64,000 nucleotides of DNA from NCBI GenBank assembly GCA_003116995.1, contig BDSL01000081.1, positions 107,501 through 171,500 of the forward strand, read 5' to 3'. The stretch's first letter is position 1. Every line of letters begins with the position of its first letter. This document shows, piece by piece, positions 34,694 through 46,294 of this stretch. The stretch comes from Yamagishiella unicocca (taxonomy: Eukaryota > Chlorophyta > Chlorophyceae > Chlamydomonadales > Volvocaceae). The position numbers and the translations under genes were made by a program. Below the pieces are notes generated by a model. The model searched no databases. It was not told where the DNA came from and saw nothing but the letters and a program-made list of their open reading frames with translations.

Positions 34694-36563
34694 ATGATTC
34701 CTCCCCTGTCATCCCTCGTTAGATATGATAACCCAGTCCTAGTTAGCACAAGCAAGGACAAAGGGAAGGGCGCGAAGGGGACGCAGGGCAAGAAGGTTCG
34801 CATGCCGAGTTCTTCGAGGACCATAGTGCAAGTGTTGACAGCAAACCGCCTGAACTGCAGGGCTCCCTGCCTCCAGTGGAACAAAAGCCAGGCCTTACCC
34901 AAACAGAAGACATCCTTAACTCAATTCTGCCCCCGAGGTGAGAAGCCGCGCCATGTGCAGAGACCATTCAACCGGTACTCACATTTTGCACGCCCGCACC
35001 TAATACAGGGAGTGGACTGAGGATGGGCAACTTTGGGTACAGTACGTGTCCAGCACACCGGCAACCCGCCTGGACGTCATTAATCTGCAGGAGAAGCTAG
35101 ACCAGCAGCTACAGCAGCGGCAGGTGTGGTTTGCCAGATTACCTTCCAAGATGCTCTTGGGCTTATCATAAAGTTGGTTACGCACTCGCAGGCTCGCGAG
35201 ACCGGCATCTGCCCTATTCGCGAAGAGTTGTATGCGCAGACGTTCGATGAGCTTATCCGGCAGGTGACCATCAACTGCGCAGAGCGTGGCCTTCTGCTGC
35301 TGCGTGTCCGCGACGAGATGCGCATGACCATTGCCGCTTACCAGGTATGTGTACCAGGGGTCACAACGACACAGACTCCCAGTTAGGCCTACGTTAGGGT
35401 TTGGAACAGCGTGTGTTTTTGTATCAAACTATCGAAAAACTGGTTACAGATAGAACGAGCCACAACAAGCGCGTTATGACATGGCAGGGGATGCAGCCTA
35501 GCTATATTGTGAACGGCTCGGCAAGGTTCAACGGCATGGCTGGCGTTGGCGCCGCTTTGACGGTTGCATCCACGGCCTTCATCGAACAGAGCGCCAGCTC
35601 GCCAGCAGGCGCAGCACCATGCACATGCCGTTTAGTAACCCACGGTGCGTGTTGATGCCCTGCAGACCCTGTACGAGAGCGCGGTAGCGTTCGGTATCCG
35701 TAAAGCGCTGCAGACGGAGCAGGGCAAGAGTGAGATGGAGTCCCGGATCACTCAGCTGGAGGCGGACGTGAAGGACCTGGAGCGCCAGGTGCGGTGGAGG
35801 GCTGTGCGCCCGGGGTCCAATAGACATGGAGTTTTCACACGTGTTTGGGGGCGGGTAGAAAATCCGTGTTGGGAGGGGGGACGTGGGCAATGACAGCTGA
35901 CCATGGTTCGGTGCTGAACAAAAATCGCATAGCATGGAGCGTTTACTCAATTTGTTACACATGCAAGTTACGCATCTGCCCGTTCCGGCTTTTGTTCGAG
36001 TTTGACACCGGCCATCTACTCAGATAAGAATGTGAATCGCGAAACCGTCGGACGCAACCCCTGGGCTTGCACGTGGCAGTAGGCAGTGGCAGTAGCATAC
36101 CCCTCGGCCCCGTTTCTCCCTGGATCAGTGGCAGTGGCATACGCCCCGGGCCCTGTTTCTCCCTGGATTTGAGTCACTGAATGAAGTCAACTTGGCGGGC
36201 GCATCCATGTTGTGGTGGACAGCTCGATACACCTTACCGCTTTAAGCCCTGAAGCTGCCTTGGGAGGTCGAGTCACGCAATGTAATCCTAGGAGGCGATA
36301 TGGGTTTTCCCCTTTTACTCCATTTCCCGCCATCAAGTCCTTTCTCCCCATCCCGCGGGGCGGCCTGCCAGGTGCAAGAATGGAAGTTCAAGTGCGAGGC
36401 TATCGAGAAGCGCGAGAGCGAGCGGCGCGAGGTGGACGCCAAGAAGCACAAGGACGAAGTGGCCTACCTGGAAAACTACGCTAAGCAGCTCAAGCAGCAA
36501 CTGGAGACGTTCCTGGTGCCAGCTAAGAAGGGCATGCCGGGTGTGCCTGCCCCTGCCACGTAA
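34694..36563 (+). CDS. IDA4: Axonemal inner-arm dynein light chain p28
   Basis: Six exons: 34694-34795, 34861-34937, 35009-35123, 35192-35344, 35666-35788, 36372-36563 (stop included). 253 residues, the length of Chlamydomonas p28. It starts MIPPLSSLVRYDNPVLVS, has a Lys/Gly-rich stretch, then EDILNSILPPREWTEDGQLW and VTINCAERGLLLLRVRDEMR, and ends in a long coiled coil (about aa 150-235; EWKFKCEAIEKRESERREVD). p28 binds the heavy chains of single-headed inner dynein arms a, c and d and is needed for their assembly; loss causes the ida4 phenotype. Intron 1 is only 65 nt. A TGTAA near 36998 may be the poly(A) signal. Confidence 0.97.
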
Positions 36564-37933
36564 GCGGCGGAGGGACACCGCCAGCAACACGCCGCCAGGC
36601 CATGACAGGGACGGCGGCGGCGGCGCTTTCTGCAGCAATCTTGCGTCCTGCTCCGGATGCTGTGCCACAGCACACTGATGCTGCTGCCTGGCTGCCGCAT
36701 CGTTACGCAGCAGCCTGTTGCCGCAACGGGATGGGTCGCAGCCCCTGGCGGGGATGAGACGCAGCCCCAGGACAGAATGGATGAAGGACTTTGACCACCT
36801 GCCTCCCTTGACCTGTCTTTTTAGTTTTACACCATGACCTTTTATGTACATGACGTTATGCCAAGCGAATTGTAGAGAGCCGCATTAATGGCGGAGAGGC
36901 ACTGGCTCGAGTTCGCCGCCACTGAGCGAGACCTGCCTGCCGGCACACTGTTCCGATTGAAAACCTTGCTTGCCAAGAGGCGCACGGCGTCGGTAAATTG
37001 TAATAGCACAGCGCCGCAGGGGCTTCAATGTTTTGCTCGCCCTGAGCCGCGGTATACAGACACCGCTGGTACACTGGGCGTGTGTACAACAGTATACAGA
37101 CACCGCTGGTACACTGGGCGTGTGTACAACAGTAATTAATCTCAGTAAAGTTATGTACGAAGTGTTCCAGCACAGGAAAGGAGCACGTTTCTATTGACAA
37201 TCCATATGTGCAGAGGACGCCAGGGTATGCTGTAGGCTCAGGAAAGTGTTAGAAGCAGCCTTGGGTGGCTGGGCAGGGCTTGAAGCCCGCAGAAGGAGGA
37301 AGCCGTCCCCGACTCGCACCACGGCGGGTAGCCGAGAGCACTAGGTGCACCTACAAGCTCCCAGGGCCTGCCAGACGAATGGCCGAAGAACGCCAGGCAG
37401 TCCACGAAATACCGTGAAGACGGGCAGCCTAGCCGCCACAGCAACCCGCAGAGCCCCGCCGCATTGGCGGACCGTCCGGAAATGACGACAGGCGCCATCC
37501 CCGGGCCAGCGACGCTTGTTCCAAATCCCAAAATTGAAAACGACCCTAAAACAACAGTTTCGTGCAGGCACAGGCTTGGATTTTCTTACCCGCTCAGTCA
37601 CTACTAGCCATAACCTGCCATAACTCCGTTAATTACGGGCTGACAGTGCCGGCCCTGTTGTTTTCGCTTAAACCCTAGCCGCTCATTCTTCAGAGGTGTG
37701 CTGCACGTGGGTGAAAGCACCTCGCATGCCGCTGCCACCTGCTGCTGCCTGCCGTTGCTGCCACCTGCTCTCCTCGCTTGGCCTCCTGGCTCTGCCTCCC
37801 GACAGCCAGCCCCTGCTGTGCCCCTCTTCGTCTCCTCCTGCCCTCACGCGCTCCGTAGACCGCCAACAGGCTCGGGACCCTGCGCCACCACAGCCGCTGC
37901 CGCTGACTCGGATTGCTGACTCAGATTGCTGAC
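36564..37933. other. Convergent 3' region of IDA4 and the recombinase gene
   Basis: About 1.4 kb. Contains the IDA4 3' UTR with a TGTAA near 36998, the 40-bp tandem duplication at 37052-37131, and otherwise no recognised feature. Confidence 0.5.
37052..37131. repeat. Perfect 40-bp tandem duplication
   Basis: GTATACAGACACCGCTGGTA and the following 20 bases occur twice without mismatch, starting at 37052 and 37092. Confidence 0.95.
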
Positions 37934-40900
37934 TCAGACTGCTGCTGCGGCGGCGGCGCCTGCTGCCCGTCCCGCCGCCGCCGTTCTCCTTTTCCTTCCG
38001 TTGGTTGTCACCGCGCCTGCTGCTGCCTCCTTCTGATCCTGGCTACTGCCGACGACTGCGGCGACCTCTGCCGCTCGCCGAGGCCGCCGAGGCGCCGGCG
38101 GTGCTGCCGGTGGGCTTGCGGCCGAAGCGGCAGTAGCGTCAGCCGCGGGAAGGGCGGGGCTGCTGGCGCTCATGCTGGCACGAGCTCGCCGGGTGGCCCC
38201 GGCAGGCACTGGCCCAGCAGGGGAACCGGAGCTAGCCGCCGCCGCCGCACCAGCCTCGGTGCCTCCGCTGCTCCTGGCGCCGGTCAGCATGGCGCCTCTC
38301 GCTGTGCCGGTGCCGCCGCTGATCTTGGCCAGCAGCCCCAGGGCCGGCTGCACCTTCTCCGCCTTGGTGCGCCTGTCGTACGTGCCGCGCTGCTCGGCCA
38401 GGCTGTGGCCCATGTACGACGCAAGGGCCTGACCCGGAGGAAGAGGCAGGAAGCGGGGGCCGGGGGAGTGAGAAGACCCGGTTGCACGACAAGAGGGGTG
38501 GGTGGGTTGGCGCGAAGACCCGGTTGGGTTGGGTGTCGTACAGCGGGCTGTGACGGTGCTGCGCATCTGAGTACTTGGAACGGAAGCTGCTTTGTCGCAA
38601 CCGCCCATCGCCGCCCCATTGGACGCCACCCGTAATGCCAAGGACCCGGGACCCCGCACACACGAGAAGGTGCTGCACCGGGTGCCTCTCGCGCCACAGT
38701 CCCGCACCGCAACTCCCGCCGCCCGCTCCTCTTCATCCTTTGCACTTCCCTTCGCCTGGCCTTCTCTCTTCCCCTTCTGCCCCGCCTTTAGCCCTGCCCT
38801 CCTCCCTTCCCTGTGCCGGCCCACGGGTCTCCTCCCATACCCTCCCTCCCTTGTTTTTTCGGACATCCACGGGTTTCCCTCGAACCCTCCCTTGTCTTCC
38901 CTCCCTTAGTCCCGTATGAGACCACACCTCCAGCTCGTGCTCGCTTGCGTGACCGCTCCTGCCGGGTGAGTTGGGGCAGTGCAAAAACAGGGCAGTGCAA
39001 AAACAGGGCGGTGAGGTAGGGTGGGGTGCGATGATGTGAAGTTGAGGGACATGTGCGGATTGGTGGGGACCAAGCATTGGTTAAGGAAAAGAAACGACTC
39101 CTCAACAAGTGGCCGCCCTAGCCACGATCGCGGCTGCGATGCTGCCCACTGCGTTACGGAACGTGTTGTTGCTGCTGCTGCCTGACGGACCGCCTAGCAT
39201 GTCTGCCCCTGCCACGCGGTCCCAACACATCAACCCACATTCATGCCACTACCGGTAACCTCGATCGCAACGCATCCCGGCCGTCATCACCCGCCCCACC
39301 TCGCGTATGTGACCACCATGTCTCGCACCATGTGCGGGTTCAGCTTGCGGCCCGTGAGGCGGAATGCGTTGAGCGAGAAGGAGCGGCTCAGCTCCTGGGC
39401 GATCAGCGGGCCGGATCCGTCGCGCCTGTGTGTGAGCGGAGGAGAGGAGGGGGCATGGGAGGAGACCCGTGGGTCGGCACTGATTAGGAGAACCCCTTCC
39501 CCCCGCAGTCCTGCCAGCATGACTCCAGGGCGGCCCTTTCCCCGCCCTCCTGCCAGCGTGACTCCAGGGCGGCCCTTTCCTCGCCCTCCTGCCAGCATGA
39601 CTCCAGGGCGGCCCTTTACCCGCCCTCCTGCCAGCATGACGCAGCATACTCGGCAATCCCAGGCGACCCAGCCAGCCTTCCCGATCCCGGAAGCGACCCA
39701 CTTGGAGAACAGGAAGTTATGCTGCGGCTTGAGGTGTGCGCGCCAGGTGCCGATGAATTCCTGTGCGGCGGCAATACGCAGCGGCCGTGGCGGCGGCGGC
39801 GGCAGCAGCGCCGACGATAATACCGGTAAGGTGTGTATCTGGGAGCGGTGGCGGCTTTATTGTGGGGGCATTGGCCAGGGCGGCGCGGACAGCAGGACAG
39901 CGGAGTTCGGGGGGTCGCAGCCGCCTAGCCCTCAGTGGCATTTAGCCCCGCCAAACCCCTGGCCGGATCTTGAGCCCACCTTCCACCATGCGCCGCGGAG
40001 GGGCTTGACTGCAACCTCCTCGCTTACCCACCGACCACACTGCCGCCGCCCCGCACCCACCGACCACCCGGGGGGCACACTGCCCCCTCCCGCATCTTCA
40101 ACGCCTCGCCCTTGGTTTGTCGGCCGTGGATTCGCGGGTTACCTTTTACCCCCCCCCCCCACCTCCAGCTCGTAGTATATCCCCGGGTCGATCACCAGCG
40201 GTGGCCGCTCGCCGTACGTGCCGCCAGTCTTGTAGTCTGCGTGGGTATGGCGGATGGACCACCTGCGGCACGAGGGGGAAGGCGCGGGGCGGGATTGTAA
40301 GGAAAACCCGTGTACGGAAGAGAAAACCGTGTACGACAGCCGTTTCGAGATGCATGCTGGGTGGGAAGGGGGAAGGGGAAGGAGCACCGGTGGAGTGGGT
40401 GCTTGGACTGCAGTCAGGGCAGTTCGGGGTGGGATTGGGCTCGTCCCCACGGCAGCACCCAGCGCCCTGCAACGCCCTCCTCCAGAACGTCCGGATCCTG
40501 TCCATGATGCCGTAATACGGATCTTGCCGTGATATGGATCCTGCCGTGAGCTTCACATTCCGGCGGTTCGTAACTAACTCCCTTCACACACCCCTCTGGC
40601 GCACCCTAAACCCCTAGAACCCCCACCCCAACCCCAAATCCCCCTCACTCCACACCCTCAGCTCAACGCCTCCTGCTCTAACCCCGGGCCTAGAGCCTCC
40701 GCCGGCGCCGTACATGCCGTTCTTATCCTTGATCAACGTGCGCCCCAGCACCAGCTCGCGCAGGGTGCGCTGCCTGGGCGGGGAGGGGAGGTGGACATGA
40801 GAGAGGAGACTCGCAGGTCAGCTCTGAAAAGCATGATTAGGGAACGTTTGCTGCACTCGGGGGGTTGCAAAAAAGGACCTGATTACTCGACGTGGGAAGT

Positions 40901-43900
40901 GCAGTTTGCTGCACTCGGGGGATGGCATAAAAACCGTTGACCGCTGCACCCGGGGGGAAGGTGGAGGCGTGATGGCAGGAGCGGTAGGAGCGGTGAAGTC
41001 AGCAGGACGGGCTAGCTGTGGATGGGTGACGGAGTGTCCGCATGATGCATGGGCCGGTGGGATGCGGCGCGACTGGCTGTGACAGACTGGGGCTCCGAAG
41101 CCACCAGCAGCAGATCCGTACATGTCCGGACCGGACCCTGGCGGGGCACGGCGGCCTTGCGGTCTGCGCCCCGTCTGCCCGCCAGCCGCCGCAAGCCCTG
41201 CTCCATTAGCTGTGATCCGACACCTGTTGCGCTGCTCCGTTAGCTGTGACCCGATAATAAAGTATTATTATACGCCGGCCGGAGCCTGGCGTGTATTAAG
41301 GGGGTGGGGAACTGAGGGGCGGACTCCGCCCCTATATGCCCGCACCACCGGCTGTGATCCGACCCCTGTGACTGGGGGGGTCGGGTCACCGACCGGGCGA
41401 CCGGGCTCACCGATCCGGCACGCAGCTGAGGATAGCTGCGATGAGGTAGGACTGCAGCGACATGGCAACGTCCGCGGAGGTGCGGGGGCGGCCGTCGGGT
41501 TTCAGGGCTGTGGCGCGGCGGGAGGCGGGGGGGGGATCCGCCGGCGGGGGGGAAAGGGGGCAGGAGGAGCAGGGGGGTTAGGGTTTGGGGTGGGGATGGG
41601 GGGCGCGGGCGCTGGAAGATGGTGTCGGCGATCTCCTGTCGTTTGGACGAGACGACAGGGGGGAGCCTCGCTAGGTGAGGGGGGTGAGCCCAGGGAGCCT
41701 AATGCCACACTCTTCTTGACCCCTACCACCCCCACCCCCAACCCCACCAGTTCTAATTTGCCCACTACTAACTTTCCCTCCTATGCCGATACGCAGGTGC
41801 GCGCCTGCCCCATATCCCCCCAACCCCTGCAACTATCCTGTCCCGTCGCGTAAAACGGTTTTTACAGCCCCCATCACGCCCCCTCCCCCCCCCACCCACC
41901 CGCGCATTCCCTCCGCAACTCCCCCACATAGTCCAGGTAGGCGGGCCAGTCCAGCCACTTGGCGGCGCTGTCCACCACGTGACCCGACACCTTAACGGCC
42001 TTGTCGTAGCTCTTGAGCAATGGGTGTACGGCAGTACGGCACACGGGTGGGACGAGCACAGCGTCAGCGGCGCCGTACCCCCAGGGGTGGAGGCCCCGAT
42101 CAAAATCAGGCTCGGGACTCCGGGGGACGCCAGGATAGGGTATCAGGGGCGTAGCTACACATGGTGCTCCCTCAGGCGAAGGGATTACGGGTTTAGAACT
42201 TAGAACCCGAAATCAGGAGTAGGGGTCCTGATCCGCCCCTGCTCACCATGTACATAGCCCTCATGGCCTTGATAACGCCCAGGTCGCTGAACGGCTTGTC
42301 ACCCTCCATGACCTGTGACGCGACGAGCAGGAGGCGGCAGGGCAGGGGGGGGCCAGCAACGGCTTTTGCTGGTCGGGGCCGCATCCTCCCTTCCGCCATC
42401 AACAGCACTCGCCACCACCACCGCCACCACCTACATCACGACAGAGCCCTGTCGTACGGTACGGCTCGGGTCCGTCCGGGCTGCGTCCTGCGCCTCATGC
42501 ACTTCCCCCACCTGTGGCGCCCCCTGGCGCTGTCTGACATCTCCCGATCTCTCAACAGACCCGGGCTCCTCCGGACGCCCCCCTGGAGTCCTCTCGCCCC
42601 CCGGCCCCGTAGCGTCCGTGTGTGTGGCCGGCCACCCTAGTCCAGTCGCATGCGCGCGCGTCCCGGTGTCCGAAGGCTATGCACCCACTACATTTGCCCA
42701 GTCGAGTTACCGGTTCTTTTATTGTAACCTCCACCGCCACCACCACCACCACCACCACCCCAGGTTTTCTCCGCCCCCCCCCCCCACTCCCCGTCTGTTC
42801 TAAACGGTATTTTCTGGCATCCACGGGTCTTCCTCGAAACCCGCCCCCCGCCGGTCTCCCTCGCACCTTGGACTGCTCGTGGTGCAGGAACTTGGCCAGC
42901 TGGATGAGGGCCGCCAAGCTGCGAGCCGCGCTGCGCTTGCACATGCCGCGCTCGTGTTCCTGCAGTGGCGGCAGCGGCAGCAGCGGCAGCGCCACCATCG
43001 TCACCAGCACGCACGTGCGTAGCGGTGCAGATGTACACACAGCGTGTTCACACGCTCCCCTCCTGCCTTCCGTGTTCCCCTCTCAGCTGCGACTGGGAGC
43101 TGCCACACACAAGGCGCCGGTGACGCAACTGTGCAGTCCGTGTCGTACCTGCCACATCAGGCAGGTGTGTCGTACCTGCAACATCAGGCAGGTGTGTCGT
43201 ACCTGCCACATGAGGAAAGTGTGCGCCTTCCTCGCCGCCGCCCGCTGGGTGCCCGGCACCAGCAGCCCCAGCCGCAGCTCCTCAAGCGGCACACCCTCTA
43301 CGTGGTGCAGCCAGCCCAGCGCCTGGCTGCGTGGGGGGAGGGTTGGAGCGAGAAGCGGAGGAGGGCGGGTGGAAGGATCGGAGGAGGGCGGGTGGGAGAA
43401 GCGGAGGAGGGGGGGGTGGAAGGAGCGGAGGAGGGCCGATGAAAGGAGCGGAGGAGGGCGGGTGGGAGAGGCGCGTGAGGGGAAAGCACATGAGCAAGCG
43501 GGGGCAACTCATTCTGGCGGCTGGACCCATGGTACCCGTATCCTGATCAGGCTGCAGCCGCAAGCCGCATCGAAAAGGTGTGGCCCCTCCTTCATCAGGC
43601 CGACCCGCACAGCCACGACGAACTCCCCAACAGGGATGCCGCGCATCACGCACAGCACGCACAGCACGCACAGCACGCACAGCACGCACAGCACGCACAG
43701 CACGCACAGCACGCACAGCACGCACAGCACGTCGTGACGCTCACCGCACACACTGCAGGTAACCGCTGCACGTGGCCTGGCGCACCGGCTCGCCGTACTG
43801 CGTGCCGGCGAAGGAGCCGTACATGCTGAACGTCTCGAACTCCCGCAGCTCCGCCAGCAGGGCAGGCGGCGCGTTGGACTGTTGGGTGCCGGTGGGGGGA

Positions 43901-46294
43901 GGCGGTAGCGAGGAAACCCGTGGAACGACAAAGGCAAAAAGGCGGGAAAAGGAAAAGAAAAAGGGCGGGCAGCGGAGTTGAGAGGAAAGCCGTTGGTTGG
44001 CACCTGAGATAACAACCAACTTAGGAACGTTTGGTACCGTACACGCGTTTGGAAGTTGCATGTTCAGGTCTTTGGCATCGGGTCCAAGTTGCGCCCCACG
44101 GCTGCAGCTCTCCCAACCGCGCGGACCAGGCGCGCGGCAGAGACCGGCAGCAGCTGGGTGGAGCCACTCGCTGTGGGCCACAACCGGGCCGGCTCGGGGC
44201 TCAAGGGAGGGAACCCGTGGTCTAAAACCCTAGTACCGGGGAAACAATGAATACCGGGTCCAAGGGGGGTGCAGTTGGGCAGCTGCTCACCATGATCGCG
44301 TACGGCTTCCCCCAGGGTCGATCGGTCAGCCGCACATGCCGCCCGCTACCATGGCCGAACCGGAACTGTTTGCAGAGGCAAGTTTGGGCCAGTGGGTGCG
44401 TGGGGGGGTGGGGGAGGACCCGGTTACACGGCATAGGAGACACGTGGGGTTGCAATAAGGCCCCACGTGGGGGAAGTACGAACACGACTAAGTCCGCTTC
44501 ATGGGGCCCGGGATGCGACTCTCCACGATACGGACGTATGAGAGGGGACAACAGGGTCCGCCATATGCCGTACCAACGTTCTCGGGCTGTGCAGAGCTCA
44601 CCGGGCAACTGCTCGTCCCAACCGCCACCCACCTTGTCGGGGCAGCGGCGCTCCATGATGGTCAGCTGCCTGATATCCACCTGCTCCTCCTGCACAACCC
44701 CTCCACTGCCTGGGCCGCCGTCGCCGCCGCTGATCTCCAGATCGAACTCATCCCCGCCGATCAGGCCTTCGCCTCCATCGTCGTCTTCAAGGTCAGACCC
44801 CCACCCGGGCGCTAGTGCTAGGGTACGGTCGGGTCGCGAGCTGGGGCCTGCTGATGGGTCGTCGCCGCCGTCCAGCTGCCATGTGCCCGCGCCTGCCTTT
44901 GCCTCCTCCACCTCCTTCTCCACCGCCGCTGCTGCCACCGCCACCGGCCAAGCCACCGCAGAGCGGTCAACACGGGGCGCAGCTACAGGCGCGGCCACAG
45001 GTGCAGCCACAGGCACAGTTGGGTGGCCGGCGGCAGAGGAGTCGTCTGTCATCGGGGCTTGCGGCGCCGCTGCCGGGGGGGGCTGCGACGCGACGCGGTG
45101 TATGGTGGCGATTAGGCGGTATGGCACCTGCCACTGCTGGGCCAGGCCGGGCAGCAGGTCCTGCTCGGGGGAGGTGGCATAAAGACCGGTTACAACGACG
45201 TCGGTATGATAGCTGCTCGGCGGGGGGATGTATAAAAACGGCGGGGGGAGGGAACGTGCCCGAGGCACGGGCGGTTGACGTACAACACTGGTGCTTGTGT
45301 GTGTATATGTGACTGAATTGGCTTCACCCTGGGTTCGACCGAGGAGTGCACAGCCACACAGACGCAACAACACCAGGTCTGATCTGCCCGCGGTGTGGGA
45401 GGTCAGCTCCCCATGCATCATGTCGCAGTTGCGCCCCCCGCCACCAACCCGGCCCCCAGACCTCCCCACCGCCCCCTACTGAGTCCCCGCCGCCTCCCCA
45501 CTGTACAACACCGCGCCCGCACCTCCCGCAGCTCAGCCACCGCGGCCGCGGTGTCGTACATCTCGTCCCGCAGCTTCTCGACCTGGAGGTGCGAGTACGG
45601 CATGGGGCCACATGGGGGAGGGGAGGGTTGATAAGAGAATCCGCGGGGGGGGGAGCGTAGGTCTGACGGAGGTGCAGCGGCGGTCTGGAGGGGCTGCACA
45701 GCAGCCGTGAGGCTGCCCTGGGAGAGGGGGCCACCGCAGCCGTGAGGCTGCCCGGGGGGTTACAATAGAAGGGTTACAATAGAAGAACCGGTAACGCGAC
45801 TGGGGAAATGTAGCGTGTGCATAGTCGTGAGGCTGCCCGGGGGGTGGGGCCACCGCAGTCGCTTGGCGCCTTGCCCAGCACTTTCCAGCTGTCACGCACA
45901 GACCAGGGTTAAGCGCGACAGTGTCCTGGAGCGGCTCGGAGTCCCGGGGCGTGCGGTGGCACAATGACCGCAAAGGGCAAAGGGCTGTCACCGTCAAACC
46001 GCCCTTGCTTACCAGCTCCGCTTGCTTCTTGCCGTACTCCCTGCCCATCAGCTTCATCGCCAGTCGCACCACCTCCTCCACGTTCGTGTCTGGCGATACA
46101 GCGGCTAGTTGTGGGGGCGGTGGAGGGGCCACAGCCCGAGCTGGCGGCGCATCCGGCCGCTGCGAGACGGCTGGCGAAGCAAACACGATATGGCGGGGGC
46201 GGCTGCAACTGCCTGCAGGTATGTCCGCAGCTGAGACCGAGAATGTGCAGAAGAGAGGGGTGTTGGGTATGGAAGTGGCAACATGAGCGGTCAT
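37934..46294 (-). CDS. Tyrosine recombinase (phage-integrase superfamily), multi-exon
   Basis: Sixteen phase-consistent minus-strand exons: 46294-46013, 45582-45523, 45160-44633, 44365-44291, 43878-43745, 43326-43203, 42959-42867, 42312-42247, 42011-41900, 41507-41411, 40773-40714, 40262-40163, 39760-39702, 39425-39300, 38958-38928, 38428-37934 (stop included); 813 aa. Residues ~1-300 are Pro/Ala-rich and acidic (DLEDDDGGEGLIGGDEFDLE). A helical core-binding-like part follows (~335-490). The catalytic domain (~490-670) carries the Arg segment PDRQRTLREL (~522-531), Lys in DYKTGG (K555), NPHMVRD (H628, R631), YMGHS (H657) and GTYDRR (nucleophile Y666). The tail is Ala/Pro-rich with a basic patch (GRKRR). 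All residues for strand cleavage and joining are present, so the protein may be active. No reverse transcriptase, gag or methylase was seen nearby, so this is not an obvious DIRS element. The 5' exons are the least certain. Confidence 0.83.
39505..39645. repeat. ~37-bp tandem repeat in a recombinase intron
   Basis: Nearly four copies of a unit containing CCTGCCAGCATGACTCCAGG followed by GCGGCCCTTTCCCCGCC. It lies between the exons carrying the conserved FLFSK and NPHMVRD motifs. Confidence 0.92.
43138..43215. repeat. 27-bp repeat in recombinase intron
   Basis: Three copies of TCGTACCTGCCACATCAGGC plus AGGTGTG, one with AACATC. The last copy overlaps the splice donor end of exon 43326-43203, so the array reiterates the exon's last bases (CTGCCACAT) and donor. 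Confidence 0.75.
43336..43480. repeat. Purine-rich ~22-bp repeats in recombinase intron
   Basis: About six variants of GGAGGAGGGCGGGTGGGAGA; strongly purine-biased on the plus strand. Confidence 0.8.
43645..43732. repeat. 10-bp minisatellite (CGCACAGCAC) in recombinase intron
   Basis: Eight to nine uninterrupted copies of CACGCACAGC just downstream of exon 43878-43745 in transcript sense. Confidence 0.92.

Noticed and set aside
34796..34860. Apparent frameshift in IDA4 between GTQGKK and DILNSILPPR
   Set aside because: A 65-nt GT-AG intron restores the frame exactly and gives the expected 253-residue protein.
43578..43829. His/Ala/Gln repeat frame (QHAQHAQHAQ)
   Set aside because: Translation of the CGCACAGCAC minisatellite in a recombinase intron.
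37934..46294. DIRS/PAT-type retrotransposon
   Set aside because: The recombinase domain would fit, but no reverse transcriptase, RNase H, methylase or gag-like frame is present within the window, and the gene is heavily spliced.
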